Below are positions 10,480 to 21,418 of a DNA stretch of 64,000 nt, one piece after another. The first letter of the stretch is position 1. Every line of letters starts with the position of its first letter. This DNA comes from Ancylostoma caninum. Taxonomy: Eukaryota; Nematoda; Chromadorea; Rhabditida; Ancylostomatidae. Made by a program: the position numbers and the translations under genes. The stretch is from positions 16,001-80,000 of the forward strand of contig JBAJFG010000567.1 of assembly GCA_037903475.1 (NCBI GenBank), in the 5' to 3' direction. The notes below the pieces were generated by a model. The model made no database searches. It was not told the DNA's origin and was given only the letters and a program-made list of their open reading frames with translations.

Positions 10480-12690
10480 TAGAGAAGAGCATCATGACTC
10501 GAAAGCCGAGCCAAACTGAAGCCAATCTTACCCAGCAGTCTTGCACTGCAGGGGCGATTGCACTCCACTCTCAAATCCGAGAGGGATCTACTTGCTCACA
10601 TTGCGTCATAGGTGCGATAGTCCGAGCCAAGGCTCAGACCCCCCTCACTTTGGGAAGGGGGCTAATAACCCCCTTCACTAAAGCACCTGCAGAAGACAAG
10701 GAAGTGAAGAAATTAAAAGTTTAATAAAGTGAAACTGAACAAATTCAATGACAAAGGATCGATTCTATAGCTGTTCATGTAAATAAAGGGGTCAGGAATC
10801 GAAATCGCGCAGTTAGTGTTGAATGGAGCGTGCAATGTGACCGTTGCCGCAGACAGGAAAAATGACGGGCGAATTTCTATGTGAAGGATAAAGAATTAGA
10901 TATTAGTGAAGGGTATGTAATTGAAGGTTAAACCTAGTAGAGTTTACATGTTAGAAGTAGGAGGCCATAGATAGCATGTGTGCGGAGAAATTTTCAAATA
11001 CATAAGGGTATGAAAAACATAGCATGCATGTTTCGAAGAATATTATGGAAAAGTTAGTGAACTAATCGGAAAGAGGATAGTCCTCCACAATTTGCAAAGA
11101 TTTTCTCTTCATTTTCGTATATGATTTGTGACAGTTAGTGTAAGATGAGCAGGCAAAAAAGTGGTACCAACAGGACGGTCGAAAACTCCACAAACTAGGT
11201 GTTTTTCAAAGGTTTTCTTCTTGTGTTTTCGAGAAAGTGGTAAGTATTGTAGTATACATACTAGAAAGGATGCGCTTTCTGCCCATATACAAATATATGG
11301 GGGAAACCCTTTTCTGTTTGAAAAAAAGGGTGGGTGAGCCGAGACAACGGGGCATTCTCGTGCCCGTTGTTAGACAAATAACGAGATAGTGCGATGAAGG
11401 AAGAGAGGCGCGCGCATAGGGTGAGAATTGCTTCAGAAACATTCTCACCCCCCTTCACAGAAAAAGACACGCAACTACATGAAACGAGATGTGGTTTATC
11501 AGTTAGGGGATTGGAGGAGGAGAACATAGATACCCTTCACTCCTAGGTTTCAACTCCGAATAAAGCTGTAATAAGCAAAGATAGCTCTAAAGCAGGTGTA
11601 ATTTCATTGTCAAATCTTTGCATGTAGGAAAGAAGAAATGTTGTGCAGCTGTGTATGTATGAATGGACCATATCATGGAGGTGTGGTGAGGACTATCTTC
11701 ATTCATGTAGTTAATGGCTGTTTCCTCATTTGAAAGCAGTATCCTAGAGCATCCGCAGCACGATAGTGATGACTCATCGCTATCGTACGGTTTCATGAAA
11801 CTGTTGAACGGTGTGTTTGCAGAAATATATTGCAAGATTTGTTCAGTTTCCATGGCATTTGAAGACATGTTGGGTATTACATCAATGGATAGGGCATTGA
11901 CACTTACTTACCAATACCATAACTCTTACTAAAAGAAGGCAGAAAGCCCACCCCCCCCCCCTCCCCGGTCGACACCCTTCACTTTTTGCCCGGTGACCCC
12001 CTTCACTTTAGCAGGGGCGTTCTCACCCCTATCGCACCTATGCATTGCGTGAGCACGAGAAGAACTCCAAACTAATTTGATCCATTGGATCAGCGCCTTT
12101 TATGCAGTGAGAGTGGGGGGCGTGTCCGCCTTAGTGGGCGTGGCTGCACTCCCAGTCAAGTCGGTGTATCCACAGGCGTATCCGCGGGATATTTCTGACG
12201 CACACACGCTAAGCAGGTGCATATCTGCAGGCTACAATAAGCCACTCATTGCAACTTACGAGCAATAAGCAATCAATAGAGAATATATCGATTATATACG
12301 GATACCCATATACTACAGTTGCGAGAAAGATTGTAAGGCAAGAACTCGTGCGGCCTTATCTATGCGGAAAGGACGAAAACATTGCAAATTACCCCACAAG
12401 CATAATAGATATGTACTCAAATAGATGCATAACCCTTCATCATGAGAAAAAAAAAACAGCCACAAAACTGGCGTCGTCAAAGGAAACCTTCCAGCATGAA
12501 AAATTAGACACAAAACTGGAATTGTCAAGAAAAGCTTACCTTTCGGGAGAAGGAGACCATGGACCAGAAGGGCCAGGGTTATGAAGGGTCCGGTTGACGC
12601 ATAAAAAACAGCTAATCCGCAGCCTGGTGCCCAAACTTAAAGGGCTGCGCCCTGCGCTCTCCCATGCGTCCCGTCACGAAAAGGTGCGGA
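10480..12690. other. Non-coding stretch with short inverted repeats
   Basis: No supported gene. A block around 10595-10690 (CATAGGTGCGATAG, then CCCCCTTCACT) is mirrored at about 11950-12055 (CTATCGCACCTATGC and CCCCCTTCACTTTAGC), suggesting ends of a roughly 1.4-kb non-autonomous element. A C-run plus CGGTCGAC at 11950-11972 repeats the motif near 1260. Confidence 0.4.
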
Positions 12691-12696
12691 TTTTTG

Positions 12697-12780
12697 AATG
12701 GGTGAGCTTCGATTCGTTATATTAATGATATATTAATGATTTGAATGGGTGAGCTTCGATTCGTTATATTAATGATTTTA
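12697..12780 (+). repeat. Short tandem duplication
   Basis: GAATGGGTGAGCTTCGATTC followed by GTTATATTAATGAT occurs twice, about 46 bp apart, with an extra TATTAATGAT between. Confidence 0.85.
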
Positions 12781-12814
12781 GGCAAACAGTGACTCAGACA
12801 CACAAATTAACGCA

Positions 12815-13000
12815 GTGCAAAATTTGAGCGAATTCCGTGAGGTACCGTATCTGGGGTAACCTTACCCTAATCCTACAAAAATGGGGTCACGGTACAAAAT
12901 GGATACGATATTAGTGCTCAGCACCCCAAATAACCCTAATATGCAAAGTTTCGGCGAAATTTTTTTTTTTGAAAATTTTGGGGCCCCTAATGTGGAATAG
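12815..13000 (-). repeat. Dispersed repeat family A, inverted copy
   Basis: Reverse complement of 8090-8290: GAATTCCGTGAGGTACCGTA, then the GGATACGATA block, then GGGGCCCCTAATGTGGAATA. The similarity includes the A/T-run and the GTACCGTATCTGGG segment. No coding potential. Confidence 0.75.
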
Positions 13001-13069
13001 TGCCCAATTTATGATTGCTGGTAAAATCACTGCAAATGCCCATAATTTTAGTGGCAAGCACATTAGCGA

Positions 13070-13375
13070 CGTTCAAGTAACCCTTCCCCTCGAGTAACCC
13101 CGTAAGCGAAACGTCAGTAGTGTTATTTCGATGACAAACTCGTAGAAAACAGTTGCCATATTCGTACTTAGGTGTTCAGCGTGTTCGATTGATCCAGTAA
13201 GCACATTTTGCCCCTTTTTGGAAGCAGGAAAAGAATAGAAGACATTAGTGAATCGATATATTAGTGCAAGCCAATTGTCGTATTTGTGTTTAGCGTATTG
13301 AAAAATCCCAGTAAACGCGTCTCCACCGTGTCTACTGGGATTTTCCAATACGCTGAATACAAATACTTCACCGAT
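13070..13375 (+). repeat. Satellite module related to the 117-bp Helitron array
   Basis: Two to three diverged units contain TTCGTACTTAGGTGTTCAGC or the equivalent, CCAGTAA and TCGATA blocks. These correspond to the TTCGTGTTCAGCGTATTG, CCCCAGTA and AATCGATAAATCGATA blocks of the 117-bp unit at 26059-26560. Confidence 0.55.
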
Positions 13376-13379
13376 CAGG

Positions 13380-14995
13380 GTCGAGCGTGGTGTTGGTAAA
13401 AGTTCGACCCCGAGGCGACCCCCCTTGTAGACGGGAAAAATGCGTTCCGCTCCAGAACATTTATTTTTTTTACAGTTTTAGTTATTGTAATCTAACAACT
13501 TTCAAAACATCCAGAGAATATTTTTTGGATTCAATTAATTTCTAAAGTTAATTTCTCATTTTTTTAAAATTCAATTAACTTTTTAAAAAAATCCACTTTT
13601 CAATTTTTAATTTTTATTTTTGAATTTCTAGTTTTATCAACGAAACAACCACTAACCACTCAGTTGTCGCACATGTCTATGTCGCACATAAACACATTCA
13701 TTATAAGCAACTGGAATGATGCAGAAGTCGTATTCATGCTCAAGCAGGTCTAGGGCTCGATCCCCTCCGGAGACCAATTTTTGCAAAATGGAAAAATGCA
13801 TGTGGAGCAGTCGGACGTGAAGTATCTATGTGTATGAACAAAAGCAAATTCTCATGACCCTTTACGAGCTGTGGAAGTAGCGCGCGAATAGTGTCGTTTC
13901 ACTCAGAATTTGAACCGTACACGTGAAGATGTATGGTTGTTTGTCACGAATTGAAAAAGGGTTGACAGGTGACCTAGGAAAATCGCTCAAGTCGTTCTGC
14001 TATGAGGAAGATTTGCGCTTTCTTCTGCACATTTTTTTAGCTCAAGAGATTTGGACTAATAGGGTTAAATTTGGGTAGAAATTCGTTGGTAAAAAGATGG
14101 GAAAATTGGCATTTTTACCAACGGTTTACCATCGGTTTACCAACGGAATAAAACTCGTCCTAGGTAAGATTGAGAGCTGAAATTTTACAGGATTATAGAG
14201 CTTGACCTCCTCTTCCGGAATCATGTTTAAGGCTTTATCAGCTTCTGAATATGCGCTGAAAAAAAGCCATGGGAAAAATCTGATTTTTGGCAAATTTAAG
14301 ATTGTAGTGCTAATCTGAAGCGAATAACTTCACAATTGTTTAGTATGAGGGAACAGCTTCAAGGCTTTACAATAGAGTAAGATTTGCTCTTTCCTATGCA
14401 TAGGGTCATTTCTTACACGACCTTCTGGTTCTGTTAGGTATCGAGTGTCAACATTCCTGAAATTTAACAAATTTTGCGGTCATGTCTTATGTGGTCTTAT
14501 CGCCATAAAAACATGTCCAATGAACGAAAAGCCGTGGAATTTTGCTTCCTCAAGAGGTTTGATTCTGGGAAACCGCCCCCATAGCTTCAGAGCATCATGT
14601 GGTGTCCAGACGTTCTAGGACACCCTCCACGGAATTGCCTTTCGAGCTACATATTTATTGGACCGTAAGAGCCGATTTACAGCCAAATAGAACGTCCAAG
14701 CTTAAGAAGAAAGTGGTTACCGACGATTTTGCACTTGTTATTCATGGTACCAAGAGAAGAAGAGCATATTGAAGTGTTTGAAAAACTACCATCTTCGCGA
14801 GGAATCGAACTTGGAGCTCGCTGGTTAGAAATGAACTTGCATATCTTGCTGTTATCATACTACCCTCTTCAGGCGACCCCCCTGTTCCTCCGAGGCGATC
14901 CCCCTCGGTAAATTACCATCGTACGCTTGACCCTGTCACCGATCCAAAATACTCCACCGTCTCCATCGACCCATGGCCGGAAACACATTAAAACT
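13380..14995. other. No gene seen
   Basis: AT-rich, with poly(T) and poly(A) tracts at 13460-13620. Short tRNA-like B-box matches at about 13770 (+) and 14790 (-) lack the rest of a tRNA. Nothing else supported. Confidence 0.4.
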
Positions 14996-14999
14996 CTAA

Positions 15000-15420
15000 A
15001 TCGATGTTTTAAGCAAAACGGTGATCATATTCGTGTTCAGCGTACTGGATAATCACAGTAAACATGTCCTTGCCTGTCCTCAAACGAGAATGGAAAAAAT
15101 CGATAAAATCGATATTCTCGTGCAAAGCCGTTATTACATTCGTTTTCAGCGCATTGAGGGACCCCAGTGGGCAAATCCTCATCAATCCCTGGAGAAAAAT
15201 GGAGAAAAATTGATAGAATCGATAAATCGATGTTTTTTTCAGAATGGTTGTCGTATTCGTGTTCAGCGTGCTGAGATACCCCAGTGTACGTATCTCCACC
15301 GACACCTGAGCAAGAATAGCGAAAAATCAATAAAATCGATATAGTCGATGAATCACTTTCTGGAGGAAAGCAGCCTAAAACCTCCGCCGGCCTTTGTTGG
15401 GTATGTGTGCAAAGTTTGCA
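15000..15420 (+). repeat. Stand-alone 117-bp-type satellite module
   Basis: Three units carry the TTCGTGTTCAGCG(T/C) core, CCCCAGT and AAATCGATAAAATCGATA blocks. The segment ends with CAGCCTAAAACCTCCGCCGG, the same tail (TAGCCTAAAACCTACGCCGG) that closes the array in the Helitron copies at about 26590 and 37460. Open frames on both strands reflect the period of 39 codons. Confidence 0.7.
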
Positions 15421-15451
15421 AAGTTTGGTCCCGATCGGTTTATCCTCCGCA

Positions 15452-15456
<5 letters not shown>

Positions 15457-15493
<37 letters not shown>
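15457..15493. repeat. (TA)n microsatellite
   Basis: About 17 TA units. The mariner at 15493-16766 is inserted at its right edge, consistent with TA target preference. Confidence 0.9.
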
Positions 15494-15496
<3 letters not shown>

Positions 15497-16766
15497 GTGC
15501 GTGCAAAAGTTCCGGGGCAGTTGGTGGTATTTCACCGTTCAACCTCGTTTTGCCCCTTGCGTTTACGATATCCTGCAACGGTTTTCATGTGTGCTGGTAG
15601 CCTGAAACATCTGCTATCTACACCACTTTTGGCTCGGGTCTACGTCACAGCGTTGCTCTGTTTTGGGTGTAAAACCAATGCTAAGAGCTGTGCAATAATT
15701 TGGGGAATTTCGCTTTATGAAATCAAATCTAGACGATCAACGAGAGAAGGGACACATAGCACCAATTATGCGTTTGTGGAGAATATGTTCTCTAAAACGA
15801 AAGGTGCTCGAAGGCTCCTAGGAATTCTGAGTGGAGATGAGAGCCTGGAAAATGCTTCACAACTTGGTCACAGATTTGGTCATCGCAAGGGCTCCAGGAA
15901 AGAGCAGGTTGAACCAGACCTTGTGGAACGTGCGCAAGACATTACGGGGAATTCAGTCAACAATGTCTCGTCACTTGAAGAAAATCGTTAAGGAGGGGAA
16001 GGTAGTAGATGGATTTTGCGTGAGTTGAGCGAAGAGCACCAACGTCCAAAGTGGCAAGTCTGCAGATATTCGAGCTTCAGATTTCCTAACAATTCGTTTC
16101 ATGAAAGAATTGCTATTGTTGATAGAGAATGGGTCAGGTATGACAATAGGAGGAAGTCATCCCAAACTCCGGGCTCCTGAAACTCACCTAAAAAATGGCC
16201 AAAACATCACTACCTTCTTTAAGAAAAATTTGACCTTTCATGGTCAGCAACGTGACTCATCTGCAATGAATTTATTTTCTAATAAATGCACAATAATCGC
16301 TTTATAGTAGTTTCTTTTCCCTAAAGTAATCACGGGAAAACTCTCAAGCGTGGGGCCGACACAGGCGGAAATACGTGGTCTGTTCCGGCTGTGGCATAGC
16401 GCACACCAGCATGTTGCAGTGTCAACCCTTTAAATAATTGGCCATTCGTGCTCCGAAATTTTAGCCTAACCTATATTACTCCTTATGCCTGCCTCTTACA
16501 TACCACCCCTATTTCAACCTTCTATGACTTTACTTGCGCTGTAAAACTTTTAATGAACAGACCCTACTGGAAAACGACATGTGCCACTATTACAGTTGCA
16601 GACCTGTCAAATTTTTAGCTTCCAGAAAAATCTTTTCTGTGCCATATCGGCAACATTGCGGAGATGCCAATGCTTTTTGTTTTGAACAAAGTTGCTGACT
16701 TTGAGTCAAGTTATGGCGTTTTGAAAAATTAGCTGGAACTGCCCCGGAACTTTTGCACGCACCTAA
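15493..16766 (+). mobile_element. Decayed mariner element, copy 1, 1274 bp
   Basis: Perfect inverted ends of about 30 bp start TTAGGTGCGTGCAAAAGTTC, with TA on both sides. Inside, weak mariner-transposase similarity is visible in pieces: ISLYEIKSRRSTREG, RHLKKIVKEGK, ELSEEHQRP, then REWVRYDNR. These correspond to the HTH and early catalytic regions. No HDNARPH or SPDLAP motif is recognisable in the 3' half, and frameshifts and stops are frequent. A second copy with the same decay is at 47282-48553, so the family probably spread as a non-autonomous element. Confidence 0.8.
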
Positions 16767-16783
16767 TATATATATATACATAT

Positions 16784-17050
16784 CAGTGGCGGACGCAGAA
16801 AGTGGGCGGGAGGGGGGGGGGGCGTGGGAAGAAAAGTGGGGTCTCCGCCGTTTTGGGGACCCAGACGGAAAATAAAATTAATAATAATATTAATTATAAT
16901 AATAAACAATAAATAAAAAATATATTAAAAATAATAATAAAAATAAACAATTAAAAATAAACTAACACAAGATTTTTATTTGTATTGTAAAGTAATTTCG
17001 AAAATTTGGCGACCCATTCTCGGGGGGGGCCCCCCTTGCGTCCGCCACTG
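16784..17050. mobile_element. MITE with CAGTGGCGGACGCA ends, 267 bp
   Basis: The 14-bp ends CAGTGGCGGACGCA are perfectly inverted at the two sides. The interior is AT-rich with a G-run near each end. CAGTGGCGG-type ends are common in hAT-derived MITEs, but the AT-repeat flanks hide any 8-bp duplication. A diverged piece of the same interior lies at 1500-1630. Confidence 0.7.
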
Positions 17051-17063
17051 ATATATTTATATA

Positions 17064-17091
17064 CGCACATACGCACATACACACATACATA

Positions 17092-17136
<45 letters not shown>
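17064..17136. repeat. (CA)n microsatellite
   Basis: Uninterrupted CA from about 17097 to 17136, with interrupted units before it. Confidence 0.95.
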
Positions 17137-17138
<2 letters not shown>

Positions 17139-17156
17139 CTACTTTATATATACAGT

Positions 17157-17395
17157 AGACGTTTGACTCGATGGGATTTTTTTCGAATAGTCGACATTTC
17201 GAATAACTCGATTTTTGAGGTTTTTCGAATAGTCAACATTTCGAATAATTCGATTTTTGGACTTTTTCGAATAGTCGACATTTCGAATAACTCGATTTTT
17301 GGCCTTTTTCGAATAGTCGATATTTCGAGTCACTCGAAAGTCGATTTATTCGAAACTCGACTCGATTTGACTCGGTCGAGTCAAATGTCTAATAT
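17157..17395. mobile_element. Short inverted-repeat element with four 42-bp units
   Basis: The ends AGACGTTTGACTCGA and TCGAGTCAAATGTCT are imperfectly inverted. Between them TCGAATAGTCGACATTTCGA recurs at 17183, 17225, 17267 and 17309, an exact 42-bp period. The period is a multiple of three, which explains open frames on both strands. Confidence 0.65.
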
Positions 17396-17418
17396 ACAGA
17401 TTTAGATCTTCGCTTTAA

Positions 17419-17878
17419 AGGCAGCAGGAGCTGAAATCCTCGACTCCGAGCTGAGCTGTGGGTGATGAAATACAGACTCAGCACATCATAAATGTGAAAC
17501 GAACACAGACAATGATGGCTTACCTGCAGAGAAAATGGAACACAAAACGTCGCGAACACGCCTGGCCGTGTTCGGGCGCGGACGAGTTTTCCCCGGCGCA
17601 AAAGCCATTGTGGTGCGTGGTTTGGCGCAAAGGAAAAACGAAATGCATTCAATTCACAGGGTTCCACGGCGGGACTCGGCCAAAACCACGCGCCGCAATG
17701 GCTTTCCTCCCGGGGAAAACTCGTCCGCGCACGAACAGGCGTGTTCGCGACAAATGTTCCATTTTCTCTGCAGGTAAGCCATCATTGTCTGTGTTCGTTT
17801 CACATTTATGATGTGCTGAGTCTGTACTTCACCACCCGCAGCTCAGCTCAGAGACGAAAATTTCAGCTCCTGCTGTCT
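17419..17878. mobile_element. Palindromic TTAA-flanked element, 460 bp
   Basis: The two halves are near-complete reverse complements: AGGCAGCAGGAGCTGAAAT at the left, the mirrored copy at the right, and matching arms such as GAGAAAATGGAACA and GGACGAGTTTTCCCC. TTAA lies immediately outside both ends (17415-17418 and 17879-17882). TTAA duplication is the hallmark of piggyBac-type insertion, but the AGGCAGCA terminus is not a standard piggyBac end, so the superfamily is inference. Long frames on both strands come from the palindrome. Confidence 0.75.
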
Positions 17879-18059
17879 TTAAATTCAGGGATAACGGTGG
17901 ATCATGAGACTACGTCAAAAAATTGATATCAAGTGAGGGCAAGCGTTGCGTTACACTACGAACACTGTGATATGGTTACACTATGATATTGAACTATTGA
18001 TCAGCAGAGTCGGGGCTGTTGGATTTTGCATGGTCACTGGGAGGTCCGTAGTATGTGCA

Positions 18060-18445
18060 CTACGGACTTTCCTCAGATTTCGCGCGGAAAGGTCACATTG
18101 GGCGCTGAACACGAGTGCTGTATCCATCCACTACAGTAACCTCGTTTTTGTGGGGCTACGATAGGATTACTGCAGAGAGCGAGAGGGAATAGTTGATTTG
18201 GGCAGGAAAATGGCAGTGTCATGAAAGGTAATGTTGATACTCTTGACCAGCACCTGGAACTACCCCTGTATGCAGAATTTGAGAGGATTCTGTCAGACAC
18301 CGTATCTACAGTACATGTACCGTAACCCTACAAAAATGGAGTCACGGTACAAAAAGAATACGATTTTCGTGTTCAGAACCTTACCCCTGTAGGTGAAGTT
18401 TGGCGCAACTTTTTCCCATCGAAGATTTTGTGACCGAACTTGCCA
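18060..18445. repeat. Inverted pair of dispersed repeat family A
   Basis: The left arm (GGGCGCTGAACACGAGTGCT, then ATCCATCCACTACAGTAAC) and the right arm (CCGTAACCCTACAAAAATGG, then ACGATTTTCGTGTTCAGAAC) are reverse-complement relatives of each other and of 8090-8290. They form a fold-back unit with its centre near 18240. Confidence 0.55.
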
Positions 18446-18465
18446 AATAGTGCCGTATTGACCTC

Positions 18466-20978
18466 TTAAAGGCAGCACTCACGGAAATTTTCACTTCTGA
18501 AATGAGTCGCTTACCATCTCAGACAAAGGTCCGATCGAGCGGGACGCGACATGGCTGCGAGCGGGCCTCGGTAGAGCGTGCGGCAGCCATGTCGCGTCCC
18601 GCTCGCACGGTTTTCGCTGCCCGCCCGCACGGGTGTTTCTGGTTGCCCATTAATTTGATGCTTTACGAGCATTTTGTTGTTTTTTCTCCTAATTTCAATG
18701 ATTGTGGCCGTCATAACGTCACCTCTTGTTTTAGACAATGCAATCCTTCAGGTTTTATTATGCTCTGGCAGTAGCACGTTCACAAAAATTGGAAACTTCA
18801 GCGTGAAAACGACGTGGAATTAAGCGATCCCAATTAAGGAATAATAACGAGTCAGAAACACAACTAAATAGACTTCTTTGGCGTCGAGAGAAACTTTGGC
18901 TAATCTTAATCTATTACGAATCTGCACCGAATCTCCGACATGTAGACACACTTGTGAAACGCAATAATATAGATGTGTTCAGATATCTAGATTCCACTGG
19001 GACCTGGAGTCTCGAAGTCGGGTTGTGAAGCAATTCTCTTAGATGGGCCTTCGTTTTCCTTGTCCTGTCCCGGCACCATGGCCCTCTTCGATTTCCTCTG
19101 AAAACGGACTTGTAATTGATGAAGTTGACAAGCAATAGGCACTGACGAAAGCAAGTACTTACACTAAAAGGCGTCCACTCCTGCTTTTGATGGTCGTAGC
19201 CGTAGGCACGGACAGAGCAAAGTTTGCCAGGACGGAGCAAAGTTTGCCTCGCATACATGTTTCATCACTACTTACCTGAAAGTGAACGTTTCTTCACAAA
19301 ATTTAAGGTTTCGCCACAATTTAACGCTAACTAAATCGACGGATAGTGACACAGAGTTGTTCCCCAAGCCGTGCGACTACCGCAGCACCTGATTTTATTT
19401 GATGTCATTACCCCTAAAAAGTGGCCCAAAATTACGTTGACAAGGAATAGTACATCCTTCAAACTTGGTCATGTGAGCAATCAAACTTGCCCATACGATT
19501 TCTTATCTTTAGCCCAACAAAAGGAGACATCAGTTCCAAAGTATTGTTCATCAGACCTATGATGAGGGTTCTAAACGAGTATTGAATTTTTCCAATGCGG
19601 CGCGCAAGCATGAGCATAAAAAGGGCCGGCCACATGAATCAGAAAGAACGAGAGAGATGAGGCAAAGGGAGGGAGAGAGAGGAGGGAAAGAGAGAGATAG
19701 AGAAAGAAATCTTATATTTATGAGCAATGCGGAAGCACCACCTTCAAATGTGTTATTCCACAAACATTTCAACAAATCTTTGAAAATTAAACTCACTTGA
19801 GTCATCATGAACTTCAGTATCGGTGCTTCCGTCCTCTTCAGCACCGGAACTCTCCAACTGTGGTTGTCGTCCACGTCCACAATGGCTAAGTTCGGCCAAA
19901 TGCTCGCGATCACCCAGGATTCGCTTCCTGCGTTCCTCTCAAAGTACTGAAAATGTGCAGATATTACAAAGTACGATATTGATGAATAATACCAATCACA
20001 TTTCTCAATTCATCACTTACATCCGTAGTTGTGGGCCCCCACTCGATCGTATGTGGGACGATACGGATAGAAACCATTCACCATAAGCTATAATACAGGA
20101 TCGATTGGAAACATCGTCCACTCAAACAATAAAAGAACACGCAAACGAGTAAGTAAAAACAACACTCCAAATGAAGGAAACGAGACAGCTGACTTTTACG
20201 AAATTTCTTTGGAGGAGTCAGCTGTTTCATCACAGTTGGATCAGGTTTGCAAAAGGCGCATCAAAACAGTGCGAGCGATTATCTTACTGTTAGAGATGAA
20301 GTCATGAAATTATAGTAGGATTATATACAAACGCTAACAGATGTAGGGCAGTTTCGAAAAAAAAGAGCACAAATCAAGTTTTACATAATCTGCATGTTTT
20401 GAGTATTCCCGCGCAGTTATGTGGTGCAGTTTTGTGTCGCCGTGACGCGCCTTTGCAGAATTTTTATTGTGGCCCGCTCACACGGCAAACGTCGTTGTGG
20501 CCCGCTCGCCCGGTGACCGGCCCCGCCCACAAATTAAGGCGGCCCGCTCGCACGGAAGGCGTTCATTGCGGCCCGCTCGCACGGCACTTTTGTCTGAGAT
20601 GTAGCCGGCCGCTGGACAATCGCAACAGTAAGTTGAACACCTTGAATGGCCGCCTACCTGCGAAGATACTGCCGTGGACACGTATGCCGCTCTGGACATT
20701 GGGGTTCCGTCGCGCCAATGAACGCCTTTGACAGGGTGTGTGCATGTGGTTCAGCGGGGGCGTGTCTATGGAATTCGTACCATTTGCAGGGTTCCGTGCC
20801 GGGACCCATCACGGAACACTCGTCCGCGCTGTGGACACAAATGAAATACCGCCATCTTTTTCTGTGTTTTTCGCGTGTTTCACGCTACGTCATCGTTGTC
20901 AATGAGTTCATCGTCCCTAAAAACCCCGATATACCGCTAAATCTTCAACAAAAAAATTTCCGTGAGTGCTGCCTTTAA
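18466..20978. mobile_element. TTAA-flanked transposon-like element, 2.5 kb
   Basis: The ends AGGCAGCACTCACGGAAATT are perfectly inverted over 22 bp and enclosed by TTAA on each side (18466-18469 and 20975-20978). The GC-rich subterminal regions share CCCGCTCGCACGG and CATCTCAGACAAA blocks in inverted orientation (18515-18620 and 20466-20600). The ends resemble those of the 460-bp palindrome at 17419, so both belong to one group. No transposase is recognisable. Only short frames exist, the best being at 19557-19913 on the - strand (WPNLAIVDVDDNHSWRV), of unknown family. Confidence 0.7.
18535..18612. repeat. Perfect GC-rich hairpin
   Basis: CGAGCGGGACGCGACATGGC is followed after a loop by its exact reverse complement (arms of about 23 bp). 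It is part of the subterminal region of the 2.5-kb TTAA element. Confidence 0.8.
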
Positions 20979-21109
20979 TTCGCCAGCTAACTTTGTTAAC
21001 AATTTTTATTTATTTCTATGTCATCAACTTCAGCCCAAAAACTGAAAATTATGTGCACGGATCCTGTCATGATCCTCCTGCAACTACACTATTGAAGCTA
21101 CATGGTTAT

Positions 21110-21243
21110 AGTGCGTTTCACCATGGGAGATAGTTAGGAAGGCAGCAGAGAGAAGTAGAACGCAGAAAGGTGTGCAGCAATTGGAGAGGAATGAGAGAAG
21201 AGCAGGTTATCCGCACGGTTACTCAACTATTGTCGCGTGTGGA
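21110..21243 (-). repeat. Dispersed repeat family B next to the cct-6 start
   Basis: Reverse complement of the family at 9541-9690 and 62508-62640: GTGCGTTTCACC at one end, ACGGTTACTCAACTATTGTC at the other. It lies 175-310 bp upstream of the cct-6 ATG, so part of the promoter region is repeat-derived. Confidence 0.6.
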
Positions 21244-21285
21244 ATATACTATACGTCCTCACATTTCGTTTGCGTCGGAAATGTA

Positions 21286-21415
21286 ACTGTTTGCTTTACA
21301 TATGTATGTTTTGTAGATTAGTCTCTCGAACACCTGAATTATTGCATTCCACTGTTTGCTTTACATATGTTTTGTAGCTGAGTCTCTTGAATACCTGGGT
21401 TATTGCACTCATTTT
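21286..21415 (+). repeat. 65-bp tandem duplication upstream of cct-6
   Basis: ACTGTTTGCTTTACATATG begins at 21286 and again at 21351, followed in both units by TTTTGTAG, a TCTC(T/G) block, ACCTG and ATTGCA. Unit 2 has lost four bases. The second unit ends at the acceptor before the ATG. Confidence 0.85.
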
Positions 21416-21418
21416 TAG
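21410..21418 (+). promoter_or_regulatory. Probable trans-splice acceptor of cct-6
   Basis: CATTTTTAG ends directly before the ATG at 21419. A T-rich AG acceptor with no upstream exon, placed 0-10 bases before a start codon, is the usual nematode spliced-leader site. The spliced leader itself is not visible in genomic sequence. Confidence 0.6.

Noticed and set aside
13740..13795. tRNA 3'-half-like sequence (GGCTCGATCCC)
   Set aside because: No A-box or 5' half can be paired with it.
14770..14835. tRNA 3'-half-like sequence on the - strand (AGTTCGATTCC)
   Set aside because: Good B-box only; acceptor, D-arm and anticodon arm are absent.
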